Positions 11,299 through 23,019 of a DNA stretch of 64,000 nt are shown piece by piece (the stretch's first letter is position 1; each line of letters starts with the position of its first letter). The notes beneath the pieces are model-generated. The model was given only the letters and a program-made list of their open reading frames with translations, did not search any database and was not told the DNA's origin. This stretch comes from Phallus indusiatus (lineage: Eukaryota > Basidiomycota > Agaricomycetes > Phallales > Phallaceae). The stretch lies in NCBI GenBank assembly GCA_027605045.1, contig JAQFWX010000002.1, positions 806,001-870,000 on the forward strand, given 5' to 3'. The translations under genes were made by a program, and so were the position numbers.

Positions 11299-11846
11299 AT
11301 GTTCTCCTCCAAAGTCTTTTTCTCTCTGTTGGCACTAGCTTCCGTCGCAATTGCAGGTCCAGTCCCTCATACCCCACGTCAAGACATGTCGGGACAGTGA
11401 GTAGAAATAAACCTCTTAATCTGAAGATCTCGTCTGATTTTCTCCAGCGCAACGTTCTACTTCCAGAATGGCGTAGCAGGGGCTTGTGGACAGGTACACC
11501 CCGACAGTGACCACATCGTTGCTCTGCGTAAGACATTGACACTAGTAGCATCTAATTGGTTATTGATCTTTATTCACATTCAGAGACGGCGAAGTATAAC
11601 AATGGTGCCAATTGTGGTCGAACAATTGCCATCACCGATACCAGTACTGGAAAAACGGTCAACGGCGTCGTAGCTGATGAATGTCCGACATGCACATCAG
11701 CTAACGATATTGATCTGTCCTCAAGTCTTTTCACAGAGTTCGCTTCTGAGGATACTGGTGTTATACCCGGTTTGTTCTACACGTGCAACTTGTTGAAATT
11801 TTTGAACTGATGCGGTTTTATGGCAGTGACTTGGCACTTTGTTTGA
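11299..11846 (+). CDS. Secreted double-psi beta-barrel (RlpA/barwin/expansin-like) protein
   Basis: Small secreted protein of the fungal RlpA-like double-psi beta-barrel family, whose members are often expressed in fruiting bodies or at the host interface. Exons 11299-11396, 11448-11527, 11584-11769 and 11827-11846 give 127 residues. Residues 1-19 form a signal peptide (MFSSKVFFSLLALASVAIAG). The barrel shows HATFYFQNGVAGACGQVH, YNNGANCGRTIAI, VVADECPTC and the closing DLSSSLFTEFA...GVIPVTWHFV. Cysteines at the usual family positions are present. It lacks the second expansin domain, so it is a single-domain form. Catalytic activity is not established for such proteins. Confidence 0.88.
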
Positions 11847-12028
11847 ATTTAGTTCAGCATTAATCTGCTGTGCTGAAACTTTGGTTATCTCTTAATATAT
11901 GTATTTAATAGTGACGTCTAATATCACTCGTTCTTACGCAAATGCGACGTACATAACCAAACTACTGAACGGTCAGTGTCTGAGTACTGAGTATCGTACG
12001 AACGCTCCCGCAAAAGCCCAAAAAATAT

Positions 12029-12791
12029 TTATTCGGTAACGTTGGTATAGGTACTCTTTTCCTTCTAAGAAGGTATCAGAAAAACGAGCACCTAAAACTA
12101 ACGACAACACATACCGCCAAGGAATCTCTGGCAAACTCATCGATTTTCGCAGCAGCCTCTGCAGGAAGTAAATTGGTAACATCCAACGCATTCATCTCGT
12201 GTTCGCATTGGAAGGCAAAAAGAGTGTTATTCCGTATGGTTTTCAAAGCCTCAATGTCTCTAAGTTTAGACACGCGAGTTGAAGAAGTCACCCTCCTGAG
12301 ATTCTCTTCTTCCTCGCAAGCAAGGATGACTGATATGAAGGGGATTTTCTGAGAGACAGCTTGATCGAGATGCTGTCGGGCAATCGCCGGTCCAATGGGT
12401 GTATGGGTTCCGTGTGAGCCGGTAAAGATGTATGTTGTGTTTCGTCCGACAGTAGAGATTGCATTCAGAACTTCTCGACGCTATTGCGATATTGTAACGT
12501 ATCAACTTTAACTGACTGGGTGGTATGGAAGAAAATCACGGACCACTGCCTTGCGAAGATCCTCATATTCTGGAGACGCTCGTTCAAAAGCATTCAGGCA
12601 TAATTCGATAACGAGATGGTTATGGATGATTTTTGAATCAGGTATCAACTTTCTAAATTCATTTGTTGATGGCTGAAGAACCGAAATGAGTAAAGATAGT
12701 CAACGTACTGTAACTCCTTTGCAATAGTCAGTTTTCCAACCCCAGGATAACCGTTGATATAAATCCAAGGACGAGGATGCATTGAATCCAT
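12029..12791 (-). CDS. Small P-loop NTPase / AAA-type kinase-like protein
   Basis: Minus-strand exons 12709-12791, 12544-12652, 12115-12480 and 12029-12064 join in phase to 197 residues. The Walker A motif is GYPGVGKLT at residues 14-22, right after a beta strand (RPWIYIN). Later features are KIIHNHLVIEL, YIFTGSH for a second strand, FISVILACEEEENLRRV resembling a lid/Walker B region, and LDVTNLLPAEAAAKI near the end. This is the compact nucleoside-kinase-like fold seen in many fungal hypothetical proteins. The exon 2/3 join uses a weak donor (GTCCGTG), chosen because it gives the expected RKAV-RREVLNAIST continuity. The substrate is unknown. Confidence 0.75.
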
Positions 12792-12809
12792 GTTCAAAGA
12801 GGCCTCCCG

Positions 12810-13137
12810 TTAGTCATAGCAGTAGTCGTGCCACGAGTGCTGATCAACCGGAAGAACGGCTTCAGAGCCAGAGTTGAACCTCTTGATTCGTTCACGCGGT
12901 GGACCGGCTGGCGGGCTGGAGTCTTTTTTGAACTCTCTTAGAATGAGAAACTAAATATCGCCATTAGCATCGCGAAAGGAATACGATAATCACCTCGACT
13001 TTATAATGCTCGCCATCGTCGTGAGCCCAGAATGATGGTGGATGATAACTCGTTGGATTGAGGTTGCACCGCGTGCGTGTGTGGGAAGAGAAGATCGGGC
13101 CGAAGTGAGTGCGCTTACTAAGCGGTATCACGCCAAG
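12810..13137 (-). CDS. Candidate C-terminal coding fragment, unknown product
   Basis: Two minus-strand blocks (12994-13137 and 12810-12950) are joined in phase by a 43-nt intron with a GTGATT donor and TTTAG acceptor. The product is rich in Pro, His and Arg, includes SYHPPSFWAHDDGEHYKVE and REFKKDSSPPAGPPRERIKR, and ends DQHSWHDYCYD-stop. No in-frame ATG is present in the upstream block, so a start exon would have to lie further upstream. The stop is only about 20 bases before the next gene's start, which is unusual. It may be a gene remnant or chance. Confidence 0.25.
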
Positions 13138-13903
13138 CTATCAGCCAATATGACGTTGTGTGCTGCCCAGTGAGGTTGCTTGACATGAGAGCCAGACAGG
13201 CTGAGAGACTCACACCTACTCACACCTGCAGTTTGATTCTGTCGTCAGACTGATTCAGCTCAGTTGCGCGCAGCTCTCATAATATGTGATAAACTCCCGA
13301 TTAGGCAAGCCGAAAATGGAAACAACAGACTCTATCTCAATGTGCATCACTGCACCGAGCCGTAGCGTGTAATACGTATACAAAGCCACCTGTCGGAAGG
13401 ACATAAGCAAGGATATCTGTATACATATGTACGAGACAGGCACATCAGACACCTTTTAATCGCACTGCAATTCTCCGGTGCCTCTTAGTTCAAGGGACGA
13501 AGATTTCCTAATGCACGTTCCATCGCACAGAAATCACAGACGTTGCTTCCCTGATAGCCTTATGCGGTAACTTTACGCACAAGAATGAAATTTTCGATGA
13601 ACGCAGTGCAAAGTAATATCATGTAGGTAATCCAGCCATGTGACTCGCAGACTATTCATTTAGCGGAACGAGCGCACGTTTGAATAATACTTCCCTGAAC
13701 CAATTACATTTGCCCCTCAAGTCCCCACTGATCAGTTACCCAATTTGAATTTCGCTAAGCTGCCAGTGTTATGTGTGTTATGTATATGTAGTGGCATGGC
13801 GCTCGGTATATATAACACCACAAAAAATCTTGAGAATGTTTTAGCAACGCGTCCGCGTCCCCTGTTGTTTGTGCAAGAACGGGTTATTGGTTGGGTTACT
13901 GGA
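13138..13903. other. Intergenic region upstream of the sphingomyelinase-like gene
   Basis: No gene is supported. An in-frame upstream ATG at 13745 would add 53 residues before the signal peptide, but these do not look like a leader, so the region is taken as promoter and 5' UTR. Confidence 0.5.
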
Positions 13904-16900
13904 ATGCTCAAGTTAGTTTTGAAGCAAAGCCTGTGGGCCAGCGCCGCTCTCGCATCCACAGCTGCATTAGGACCACATCCTCCTCCCCCTCCCCCTCCTC
14001 CTCCTCATTCTTCGACTCACACGTCCTCTGCAACCGGCTTACCACTCGGACCTTCTACCTTTGTAGCTCCAGGTCTATTCCCCACGTCCGCCTTCAAACA
14101 CTACTACAACAATCCGACAGCCACGAGCGCTCAGCCCCAACCAGTCGTCACCGATCCCGTCTTGGTTAGTCTATCTTCTAAGCCTTACGTCGAAAAAAAA
14201 ATTGATTTCTGAAACCATTTTAGCACCTTACCTTTCCGCAGTCTTTGACTGACCCAAACCACATTCCTGGCAATGATACTACCGACCCCCATCTCTTCCC
14301 ACCAAAAGCAAGTGCTACCCAGATCCTCGAATTGGCTTTCCAGCAGATTGTCGGTATCAACAACAATCCTATCTTTGGTACGATTGAGCGATATAAAATC
14401 CTTATGATGGCTGATAATCTGATTACCATGACTACACGACATTTTTCACAGGAACTGACAGCTGCTCAAAATGCCTGACGTCCTTGGAAATCGGCAAGAT
14501 GGTCGCTCTCGCCGAACCAACGATGATACCCCAGCTCGGCCTTATGCTGTGCGAACATTTTAACCTGGCCAGCAATTGCTTTACTACCTACGGGGCCACT
14601 AATGACGGACACATAATCGCCCAAGTATTGGCCAACACCGACATTAGTGGCTATGATGGCCAGGTACGCGAACTTTTGATTTATTCTATAAACCAGCGAC
14701 ATCATGAAGATGGCTAAATCATCATCTTATCAAGCTTTTCTGCCAAAACTTCTTCTCTGCATGCGCCCTTCCCCCAACCCCCGCTCTCGATCTTTCCAAA
14801 TTCTTCACCAAGCCCAAGCCGAATCCCTTGCCACCACCAAGGAAACCAAGTGGTAAACGTATGAAAGTCCTTCACATGAGTGACTTCCACGTCGATCCCC
14901 GTACGTACATACTACGCCCTTTCACCGAATGAATTAGGACAAAACATGATGTGATGAAAACAGGTTATGCCACTAGCTCAGAAGCAAATTGCACGACCGG
15001 ATTGTGTTGCCGCGCGAATAACAATAACGTGCATGTACCTCATGGCGAAGTTTCACTCGCAGCACCTCGTTACGGTTGGTTCACATGGTACGAGACACCA
15101 TTTCAGCTCACCTTTCCAACAGCGAAATAAACTTCTCTCTCTCTCTCTTCATAGCGATACCCCTTGGTCCTTGGGTCTCGCAGCCTTGGAAGCTATCCCC
15201 GTGTTAACAGGCACTCAGGATACTGGTTTCGATTTTACTTTGTATACTGGTGATCTCGTCAGTCATGATTCTGAAGGGCAGCTGAGTCGGCGAGTATAAC
15301 TTTAACAATCTCGAAAACTATCTATATTGAGTGCTTATTAAACAGGGCGTACATTGAATATGCTGAGGTATGTTCTTCCTTCCTCTCCACTAGAAATTCC
15401 TTCATGTGATTTACACTGGACGTTAGACTGCGCTTTATACTCTTTTCAAACAACAGCTCGGTTCCGGACCTGTGTACGCTGCTCTTGGAAATCACGACTC
15501 GTACAACCAGTACGTCTTCCGAATCTAATTTTATCCCTCTCTTCTGACGATTTTTTAGGGCCCAAGACGCTCCACACCTACTAGGTGGAGACCTTGCCAC
15601 CCAGTTCAGCTGGTATATATTCTCACTTAAACTGTCTCTTTTTTTATCCACTAATCGAGCCGGCATTGTCAGGAATTATGATCACGTTGCCTCATTATGG
15701 GAATTGGAAGGCTGGCTTCCGGGTACAGTTGCTGAACAGGCTAAGGCTAATTACGCCGGTTACAGCGTCCAGAGGCAGGACGGCTTGAGGATTATCGCTT
15801 TGAACACCGACCTATGTAAGTCATTAGCTCAGGAGGTCATATACAGCATCGTCTTATATTATTTTTACTTTGGATCAGGGTACCGTGCAAACTATCTCGC
15901 GTACATCAACCTCAACACTTCGGATCCCTCTGGAATGTTGACGGCCCTAATCCAGGAGTTGGAAGATGCTGAAGAGGCCGGTGATGCTGGTAAGTATTTA
16001 ATCTTCTCGATAGGTTTTTTATTGCTAAAACAAACCTACATCAGCCTACATTATTGGTCACGTATTAAGTGGATGGTGAATTCTCAGATTCAATCGCATA
16101 CACATCTTGCTCAATACGAGCTTTTGAATAGGGACGGAACTAATCCTTTGGAAGCCCCAACTAATCTGTGTAAGTTGTAGACCCGGTCTTATCCTCATTC
16201 CCGATTAATTTGATGGCTAAATTTGATGCGAGAAGTCTATCAAATGTAGGTTACTTTGATTAGGAAACTCCTAAAGTCTTGTTCTAACCTCCCTGTAGTG
16301 TCGATCGTTTCGCGCCTCACGTCATTAAGCTCATAGCCTTCGGACATACCCATGAAGATCAATTCTCCGTAGGCTGGCTCCGTTTGTTCATATGTCGTCA
16401 ACAAACATTTATTTCTCCTTTCATTTGTTTGATTATTAGGTTTTCTACACCAACAACGGCACCGTTCAAAGCGCTGACACCGCAGTGGCAGTTTCTTGGG
16501 TATGTTACATAGTTTGAATTGGCGAGAAGGGAGGAATCCCCTGACAATTTACTAGATCGCACCCAGTATAACTCCTCTTACCAACCTGAATTCCGGATTC
16601 CGTATGTATGAGATCGACTCAGGTGTAAGTAGTAATGCTACATTTTCCTCTCTTCCTTTCTGAGTTAAGTCTATTTTTCCCCTAGTCTTTCGATGTTTTG
16701 GATGCCTACACGTACGTCTTGTCGATGATAATAATATTAATGACCACGCCGAAAGAGGAACTAACGTTTTCTTGAACTTTTGTTTCTGGTTTGTTTTTCA
16801 GCTGGGCAACCAATGTATCGACTTTCCCTCACTTGATCACCAAACACACAATGGCCCTACATTCAAACTCGAATACTCTACTCGTCAAGCGTATGGGTCA

Positions 16901-17213
16901 CTCGTGCCCGGTTGGCCTGCAGAGGCCCCACTGAATGCTACATGGTGGCATCTCGTAACCCAAGGTACGTATCTACTCTTTCGTTTTCTTTTTTTTTTTT
17001 TTGAAAAAAGGCTTAATGCTCGTTGTTCTTATAGGAATGGAAAACAACCCCGAATTCGTTCAATTGTTCACAACATTCCAAGGAAAATCTTCAGTGCTGT
17101 CACCACCGTGCACGTCCTCTGATTGCGTCGCTGCCAAGATTTGCTACATGCGTAGTGGATCCGCGAGTATTGCGAAGCAGAATTGCATAACTGGGTTTGG
17201 GTCTGTGCAATAG
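13904..17213 (+). CDS. Acid-sphingomyelinase-like phosphodiesterase, secreted
   Basis: Secreted calcineurin-fold phosphodiesterase expected to cleave sphingomyelin or related phosphodiesters. Twenty exons begin 13904-14164, 14242-14377, 14452-14663, 14735-14900, 14964-15087, 15155-15289 and end 16802-16964, 17035-17213. A signal peptide (MLKLVLKQSLWASAALASTA) leads into a His-Pro run, then a saposin-like Cys segment (NCTTGLCC and other Cys). Metal motifs are HMSDFHVDPRY, YTGDLVSHD, ALGNHDSY and AFGHTHEDQF. Exon 14 is a 10-nt microexon (16236-16245), and the intron after 15289 appears to be GC-AG. In exon 19 the family sequence shifts frame near 16825 (TWATNVSTFP then SLDHQTHNGPTF), leaving the C-terminal GPTFKLEYSTRQAYG block out of frame. 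Confidence 0.85.
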
Positions 17214-18470
17214 ATAAATATTAAATAACATAAATCGATGTAAAAGATATGAAAATACATTTATTCAGTTACAGCTAAACTTTTTTCCGACGAGCCTTTT
17301 GATTTTTTTTAGATTTTGGATGGACAAGCGGAATGGAGTCGTACGTAGAGGAAGCACATCCAGTCTTTGGGATATTTAAAGATTTCGGTCCCGTTGTAAT
17401 GACCTTTCGCCTATGAAACGAACCTCGTGACGATTTGCGATTGCAGCATGCGCTTTTAGAATAGGCCCGGTGTAATTATGTCTAGGCATTGCTTTTTATA
17501 AGCGATTTCACTTTCCGGGTGAGCAGAGATTATTGACTGTATACATGTCGATACAGTCGCTGCCGAAGCTCATCTCGAACGGATGAAAACACTTCGCAAA
17601 ATGAAAGAGGGGTAAACCGAGTGAAATCTTTATCAAGACTCAAAGAGTGGTCATGGCGCGACGAGCGAAGATATCTGCGCTGCTATTATTGGTCCCTTCA
17701 AAAGAAATGGCACTGTTCTCTTTGTGGCTTTGGAAGTTTGGCTTACATATGTATGTATGTATGTACATATATATTTATGTACGAGCTGACTTCTGTTTTG
17801 CCACGTGGTTTGGATATCAAAATAATGGTCGCGAGAACAAGGATGAACGGGACCGAAGAAGCACATGTTGTCTTGTAACGTAGTAGTCTTGCCATTAAGA
17901 AAGAATTTGAGCTGTACAATGTGGAAATAAGCTAATCCGCAAAATCTAAATCGACACGCTTACCTTTTTTTATCGCTGGCAACGGAGCCCTCGTCCGGAG
18001 AAGATATGGATATACTTTTATGTGATATTTTTGATGGTGTGCTTTGACGATAGCATTTTATTTTATCATGCGTATCAGATGACCTTGAAAGATACACAAT
18101 ACTCCGAAGATAAACGAAGAGTGTTCAACGTGAAATAACTAAATGAGATTGAGAAATAATGTATCCTTCAGATGAGAGCTCCATTTCCATTTTTCTTTCA
18201 AATAATCTGGAAGAATGAAATTCGTGATGGACAGCGCGGAAAATACATATGGTGGGCCGGAAGAAGGTATTGGTATGTAATCTAAAGCACGGCCCGGCGT
18301 ATCGGCATGTCCTCATGACCGGTCCGGAACCGCCATAAACGGCTTGAACCATCCCGTTCCCCATTAAAGAGCAATTTAATCAGGTCTGCACAATGTAACT
18401 GCCCTTGGCTTTCGATCTCACTCTCTGTCTATCTACTCTTCAAATCTTGAATTCAACGTCAAATATCAGT
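17214..18470. other. Intergenic region with a short ATGT microsatellite
   Basis: No gene is supported. A short (TATG)n tract followed by TA-rich sequence lies at about 17745-17780. Open frames here (85 codons at most) cross it and look like chance. Confidence 0.5.
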
Positions 18471-19714
18471 ATGGCTTTGAACGGTCATTCTAACGGAACT
18501 GCACCAACACGCTCTCGTACCATCCAACCCGGAGTATACGCTCCAATTCCTGCTTTCTTCTACCCAGATAGCGAAGAACTAGGTGGGTAAAAACATAACA
18601 TTGTACGCCGACATCTAAACTGAATCATTGCCCCGCTTCGATAAAGATATACAATCCTTCCAAAATCACGTTGTCTTCGTTGCCAGCTCGGGTGTCGGAC
18701 TCGTCATAAATGGGTCCATGGGGGAAGCACACCATTTAAGCCGTGAAGAACGTTCTCAGCTTGTGAAAGCTGCCCGGATTGCACTCGATTCAGCACAGCC
18801 ACCGCTTTCGGATGTACCTATTATCGCAGGGACGGGTACGGGAAGCACCAAGGAAACACTTGTTCTATGCAAGGATGCTGCTGATGCTGGCGCGGATGCG
18901 GTTATCGTTATCACTAGTGGATACTATGCGGGTGCCATAGACAAACTGGCCTTGAAGACGTATTTTACCGAAATAGCCGAAAAGTCACCTATTCCGGTCA
19001 TGATTTACAACTGTGCGTCTGTTTCTTGGCTTGACTTCGTTTTCACGTAAAGAACAAAGTTTGATCGGTACCGGGGGGATTTGTATAGACCCGAATGCAT
19101 CTGGTGGTTTGGATATGGATTCGGACCTTATCGAAGAACTAGCTCGAGACAATTTGAACCTCTGCGGTGTCAAGTTGACGTGCGGGAACGTTGGCAAACT
19201 CACGCGAATTGCCGCGGCGGTTTCGTCTCCTTCGTTCATCAAGGCATATCCGAGAAACGGAAATGACGCTCCATTCCTCGTTCTGGGGGGTTACATCGAC
19301 TTTTTGGTTCCTTCGTTGTATGCCAATGCCCATGGTGCTATTACAGGCTTGGGAAATCTTGCTCCAGTAAGCAAAAATCCCGCCGAAAGAATCAGATACA
19401 AAACGATTAATCTCACCTTGTCATCACAGAACGCAATTAGAAGACTGTATAACCTTGCAGCGAAGTCGCAGTCAGATCCGTCTGTTCTCCTGGAAGCCCA
19501 AAGGCTTCAGGGCATCATAGCCAAAGCAGACCGAACGATCTCACTTGCCAGCATCGCCGGTACCAAGTACCTCCTTCAACGCACCCGGGGCTACGGTGGT
19601 GCACCTCGTCGTCCATTGTTGCCAACTCCAGATGCAGTAGGAGAACGTTTGTTCGACCATCCGCACGTCAAGGCACTTTTTGAAGTTGAGAAAGCTGCCA
19701 TTTCCAGTGCTTAA
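18471..19714 (+). CDS. DHDPS/NAL-family aldolase
   Basis: Class I aldolase with a TIM barrel that forms a Schiff base with pyruvate-type substrates. Exons 18471-18582, 18647-19012, 19089-19366 and 19430-19714 give 346 residues. Family marks are GVYAPIPAFF at the N-terminus, NGSMGEAHHLSREER (the NG-x-x-GE-x-x-LS-x-EER box), IYNYPNASGG carrying the catalytic Tyr, and GVKLT with the Schiff-base Lys. Fungal members include 2-keto-3-deoxy-sugar-acid aldolase (LGA1 type) and 4-hydroxy-2-oxoglutarate aldolase; the sequence alone does not decide between them. Exon 3 can be read through the last intron, but splicing restores LAP-NAIRRLYNLA as expected. Confidence 0.88.
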
Positions 19715-21795
19715 ACTTGGGTTTCCTAAGTGCCGGGTTCATATTTGTTATGTTCCGAATAATGTGTCCCATGTACATAGATCATCTTGCCGCTTTTTTT
19801 ATGTAGTATAGTGAGACATTATTGTCTCTGCTTCAAAGGCTGTATGTCGATTACTTTGTGCAATGTGCGCCTCGTGTTCAGCCAGTTATGTAAGGTTCGG
19901 CATCGTCCGCGCTGACATTTTTCTTTTGTCACGTGCGCGTGACGCGCGACTTTCCAAGTTGCAACTCTCTTGTCGCTAGCTTTGTACCTGCTCTTTATTT
20001 TCTTGCGATAATACTTAACGTTATGGCACAGTCGCGATGGCGTCTCTGATTGGCGTGATGCATGATGATTTACCGTGACGGAAGCTTATGCAATGGGTCT
20101 CTACTACACACCAAAACTCGTCGCAAAAAACTCATATCCTCACGAACGCGTTATCTGATCTGTCTGATTGTTTCAAGCGATGTTTGGCGCGCGAACCAAT
20201 TGTGCCAACAGGCTTCGGATGACCTCACCCGACGGTTCACGTTCTCTCACTCAATCACAAGCCTCCGCTGTGCACCACTGGACAACGCCGCTAGGTTTTT
20301 GCGATCATTCTACAAATACGACCGTTCAATATTAGGAGAGCCGCTTGCCTCATTCTCGCCCTTCAAACAGGTGACCACACTGGTGTTAGGGGTTTCGGTG
20401 AAACATGTACTGTACGAAATCCGTTTTACCCAATGAGTTTGTGTAAGGAACGCGTTCCTTTACGTTTTCGCTCTATTATTTGGGGTTGTGATGCCGTCAG
20501 AGACTCGGAAAATCGTTACATAAATCCAGAGGAAGAGCTCGAAAGGCGGACTTGCAAGGAAGGGCTTACATCGTGGGTGATTTATGATTCCCCCGAGACC
20601 GGCTTCCATAAAAAGCACAGTTCTAATGACCGCGATCATTTTTGCGGCGTCTCAAGAAGGATGGCCACTGTGTTATGTCGACAGACCATGTGGGAGTAAA
20701 AGAAAGCAGTTGGTGTCTGGAAGAATTAACGCTCGCTGTTGACATATGGTGAGAACAAAATAAGTCTAGGGATGCGCATATAACTATCCAAATCGCAGCC
20801 CCTTACTTGGTTAACAAAGCATAACCACAGGACCTTTTCCTCAACAAACAATAAACAAGGGAATTCCTTGAACCATGGACTTCTTCCAAATCAGGACGTA
20901 CAAGAAAACAAAGCCGATCGCAAGGCTGACTGTTACGTTGTGAACAATAAACAAAGTTGTCCAAGCGACGATCGAGATTATTCATCGTTTGTATTCATGC
21001 TTTGATTGTTGATCACGTCAGTAACACACATCGTCGATTTGAGCATGACGTTACCGAATCTTTCCCCGCTACTACATGCTGCAACGATAACGACGCGATG
21101 ATGATTGTTTGTGATTTCCGCTACATCATGGAGTATGCTAACATCCGGAATATTAGTATAATCACGAATCTCCTTCACATACCGAATACTCGCCTGTGTA
21201 CGGAGGTTCGTGAGGTTCGTTGTACCTGAAATTTGAATTCAACTTCTGTGTCTTATTCCTTCATTTGTGAGATATATACGACTTGGCAGAAAAATCATCC
21301 CCAAGGCCTTTTTTGTGATAATCACCGGGTCCATATGCTCAAATCGAAGAATCCTGTCAAATGGGGATGATCACGAGATGATGCTCGCTGTATTGACAAG
21401 AAATAAATTACGAAACTGCGAGGATTGGAGCACTTGGGACTGAGTACAGACGAACGAGTATTTGTCCTTTCGTCGAAAGCATGGATGGGACCACTGAAAG
21501 CAGGCTTTTACCCGTGAAACTTGACTACCTCCTAACGAGTATAAATATGGGTTCATCGACTATCGGTTACTTTTACCTGGGAAAACTTCGCACTTATTCA
21601 ACAAATCTCGGTGGATTAATAAACTGCCCGAAGGGAACAAAATCACCAGCGTCATGATTTTTCTAGGCATTTTGTGGCTGGCCCCTTGTAACTTGGCTCC
21701 GTTTTGGACGAGTTACGGTATAAAACCTTGGTCATATTATCTCTTGTTCTTAATTTCCCTTTCTCATAAACCCAAAGGACCACCAGCGAACTGAT
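19715..21795. other. Intergenic region, about 2.1 kb, no gene supported
   Basis: The longest frames are 20062-20436 and 20433-20699 on the plus strand (124 and 88 codons). Neither contains a recognisable domain or a consistent intron pattern. A TATAAA-like element lies near 21719, upstream of the following secreted-protein gene. Confidence 0.45.
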
Positions 21796-22691
21796 ATGAA
21801 ATTCCTTTTGTGCTTCATCGCCTCCGTTATCGTTATTATTCCCGAGATCCTCGCGCAACGCGTTCATGAGGATGTTACGGATAGTCCAGAGGTAAGCGTC
21901 TTCATTTTTTGCATATCACTTCCACGTTGACATTGTACAGGAAATCTCGGGAGTCATTTATTACAATAATTGCAATTTTACTAGTCAACTTTTGGGGACT
22001 ATCAATGATGCTGAGGGAATTCCTAATGCGATTCCTGTGACGTCTAATTTACCAGCCAATAACTCCCAATGGGTCAAGTTTGATACTTTACAAGTTAATA
22101 ACGATACGGTTGTACGGTCTTCAGTGTTATATGATATCGATCGCACCTCAGTCATCGATGGTTTCAGGTAGTTTTATCTGCAACATCCGTCTTTGAGACT
22201 ATTTCCGGTACACCAGTCCCATTCTCATTCACGACAAATGATAGCAGTGATTGTAATGCTCAGGTTATATGGTAAGTATGATTATAAGTCAAGTCTACCT
22301 GCTCCTTCGACTGAACGAACACAATAGTACTGGCTCACCTTTGGACTATTCTTTGACCTTTGGGGGTCTGCAATGTTTTGACAGCGACGTCGGAACAGTT
22401 TCTGTTGTACGTTCAGCCATTCGGAGTATAGATTAATCAGCTAAACAAACTAATTAATAGTACGGTCTATGTGCTGGTATGGTTCATTGCTCATCTATGC
22501 GGCCTATCGCTCAAATCTGACAGGTTTATACTTGGGCTCGGAAGGAATTCAGCTTCCCTGCCAGCCAGGATCTATATGCACGTACAATAATCAGGTACAT
22601 TTTTTTGATATTTTTGTCCCGCAACCTGATCAATAATGTTCTTTTCCAGTTCGACTCACAATGTCTTCCAATTTCCGCCGAAGCTGCCTGA
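21796..22691 (+). CDS. Small secreted cysteine-containing protein, unknown function
   Basis: Seven exons (21796-21891, 21941-22123, 22168-22271, 22328-22406, 22461-22476, 22524-22594, 22650-22691) join in phase to 196 residues. Residues 1-20 are a signal peptide (MKFLLCFIASVIVIIPEILA). The mature part is Asn/Ser/Thr-rich, with several N-glycosylation sequons (NFTS, NNS, NDT, NDSS), and has about eight cysteines spread over the second half (DCNAQVIWC, LQCFDSD, YGLCAG, LPCQPGSICTY, SQCLP). No family is recognised. Exon 5 is only 16 nt and the intron after exon 2 is 44 nt. It may be an effector-like or cell-wall-associated protein, but that is inference from size, leader and cysteine content. 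Confidence 0.6.
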
Positions 22692-23019
22692 CGATCATAG
22701 CTATCTTCAAGCTGAATATGCATTTATGTATGTAACTTCAACAACCTTTCTATGTACATATTTTGTTTCAAGTTCGTTGTGTTGCTCTCTGCATCACTGT
22801 GCGTCAAGCGTCCCGCGCTCGCATCTCACAACAATAACAGCTCCCAGGATCACTAACTAGATAACATGACTTTGAGATAAATTCGGTTTATAGCATCTGT
22901 ATCAACCCAGCGGAGAAGTATGTGAAGTCATGTTATATGCATAATTCATTACATATATCAAAATCACTTTCAGCGATCAGTATATACACGCAGACCTGAA
23001 ACCGTCCATCTTTGGATAT
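22692..23019. other. Short convergent intergenic region
   Basis: It lies between the 3' ends of the secreted-protein gene (plus) and the F-box gene (minus). Nothing else is recognised. Confidence 0.5.

Noticed and set aside
13745..13903. In-frame upstream ATG that would extend the sphingomyelinase-like protein by 53 residues.
   Set aside because: The ATG at 13904 opens a good signal peptide; the extension would place it inside the protein.
20062..20699. Two adjacent plus-strand open frames of 124 and 88 codons.
   Set aside because: They overlap by four bases, have no intron pattern, no domain and no hydrophobic leader.
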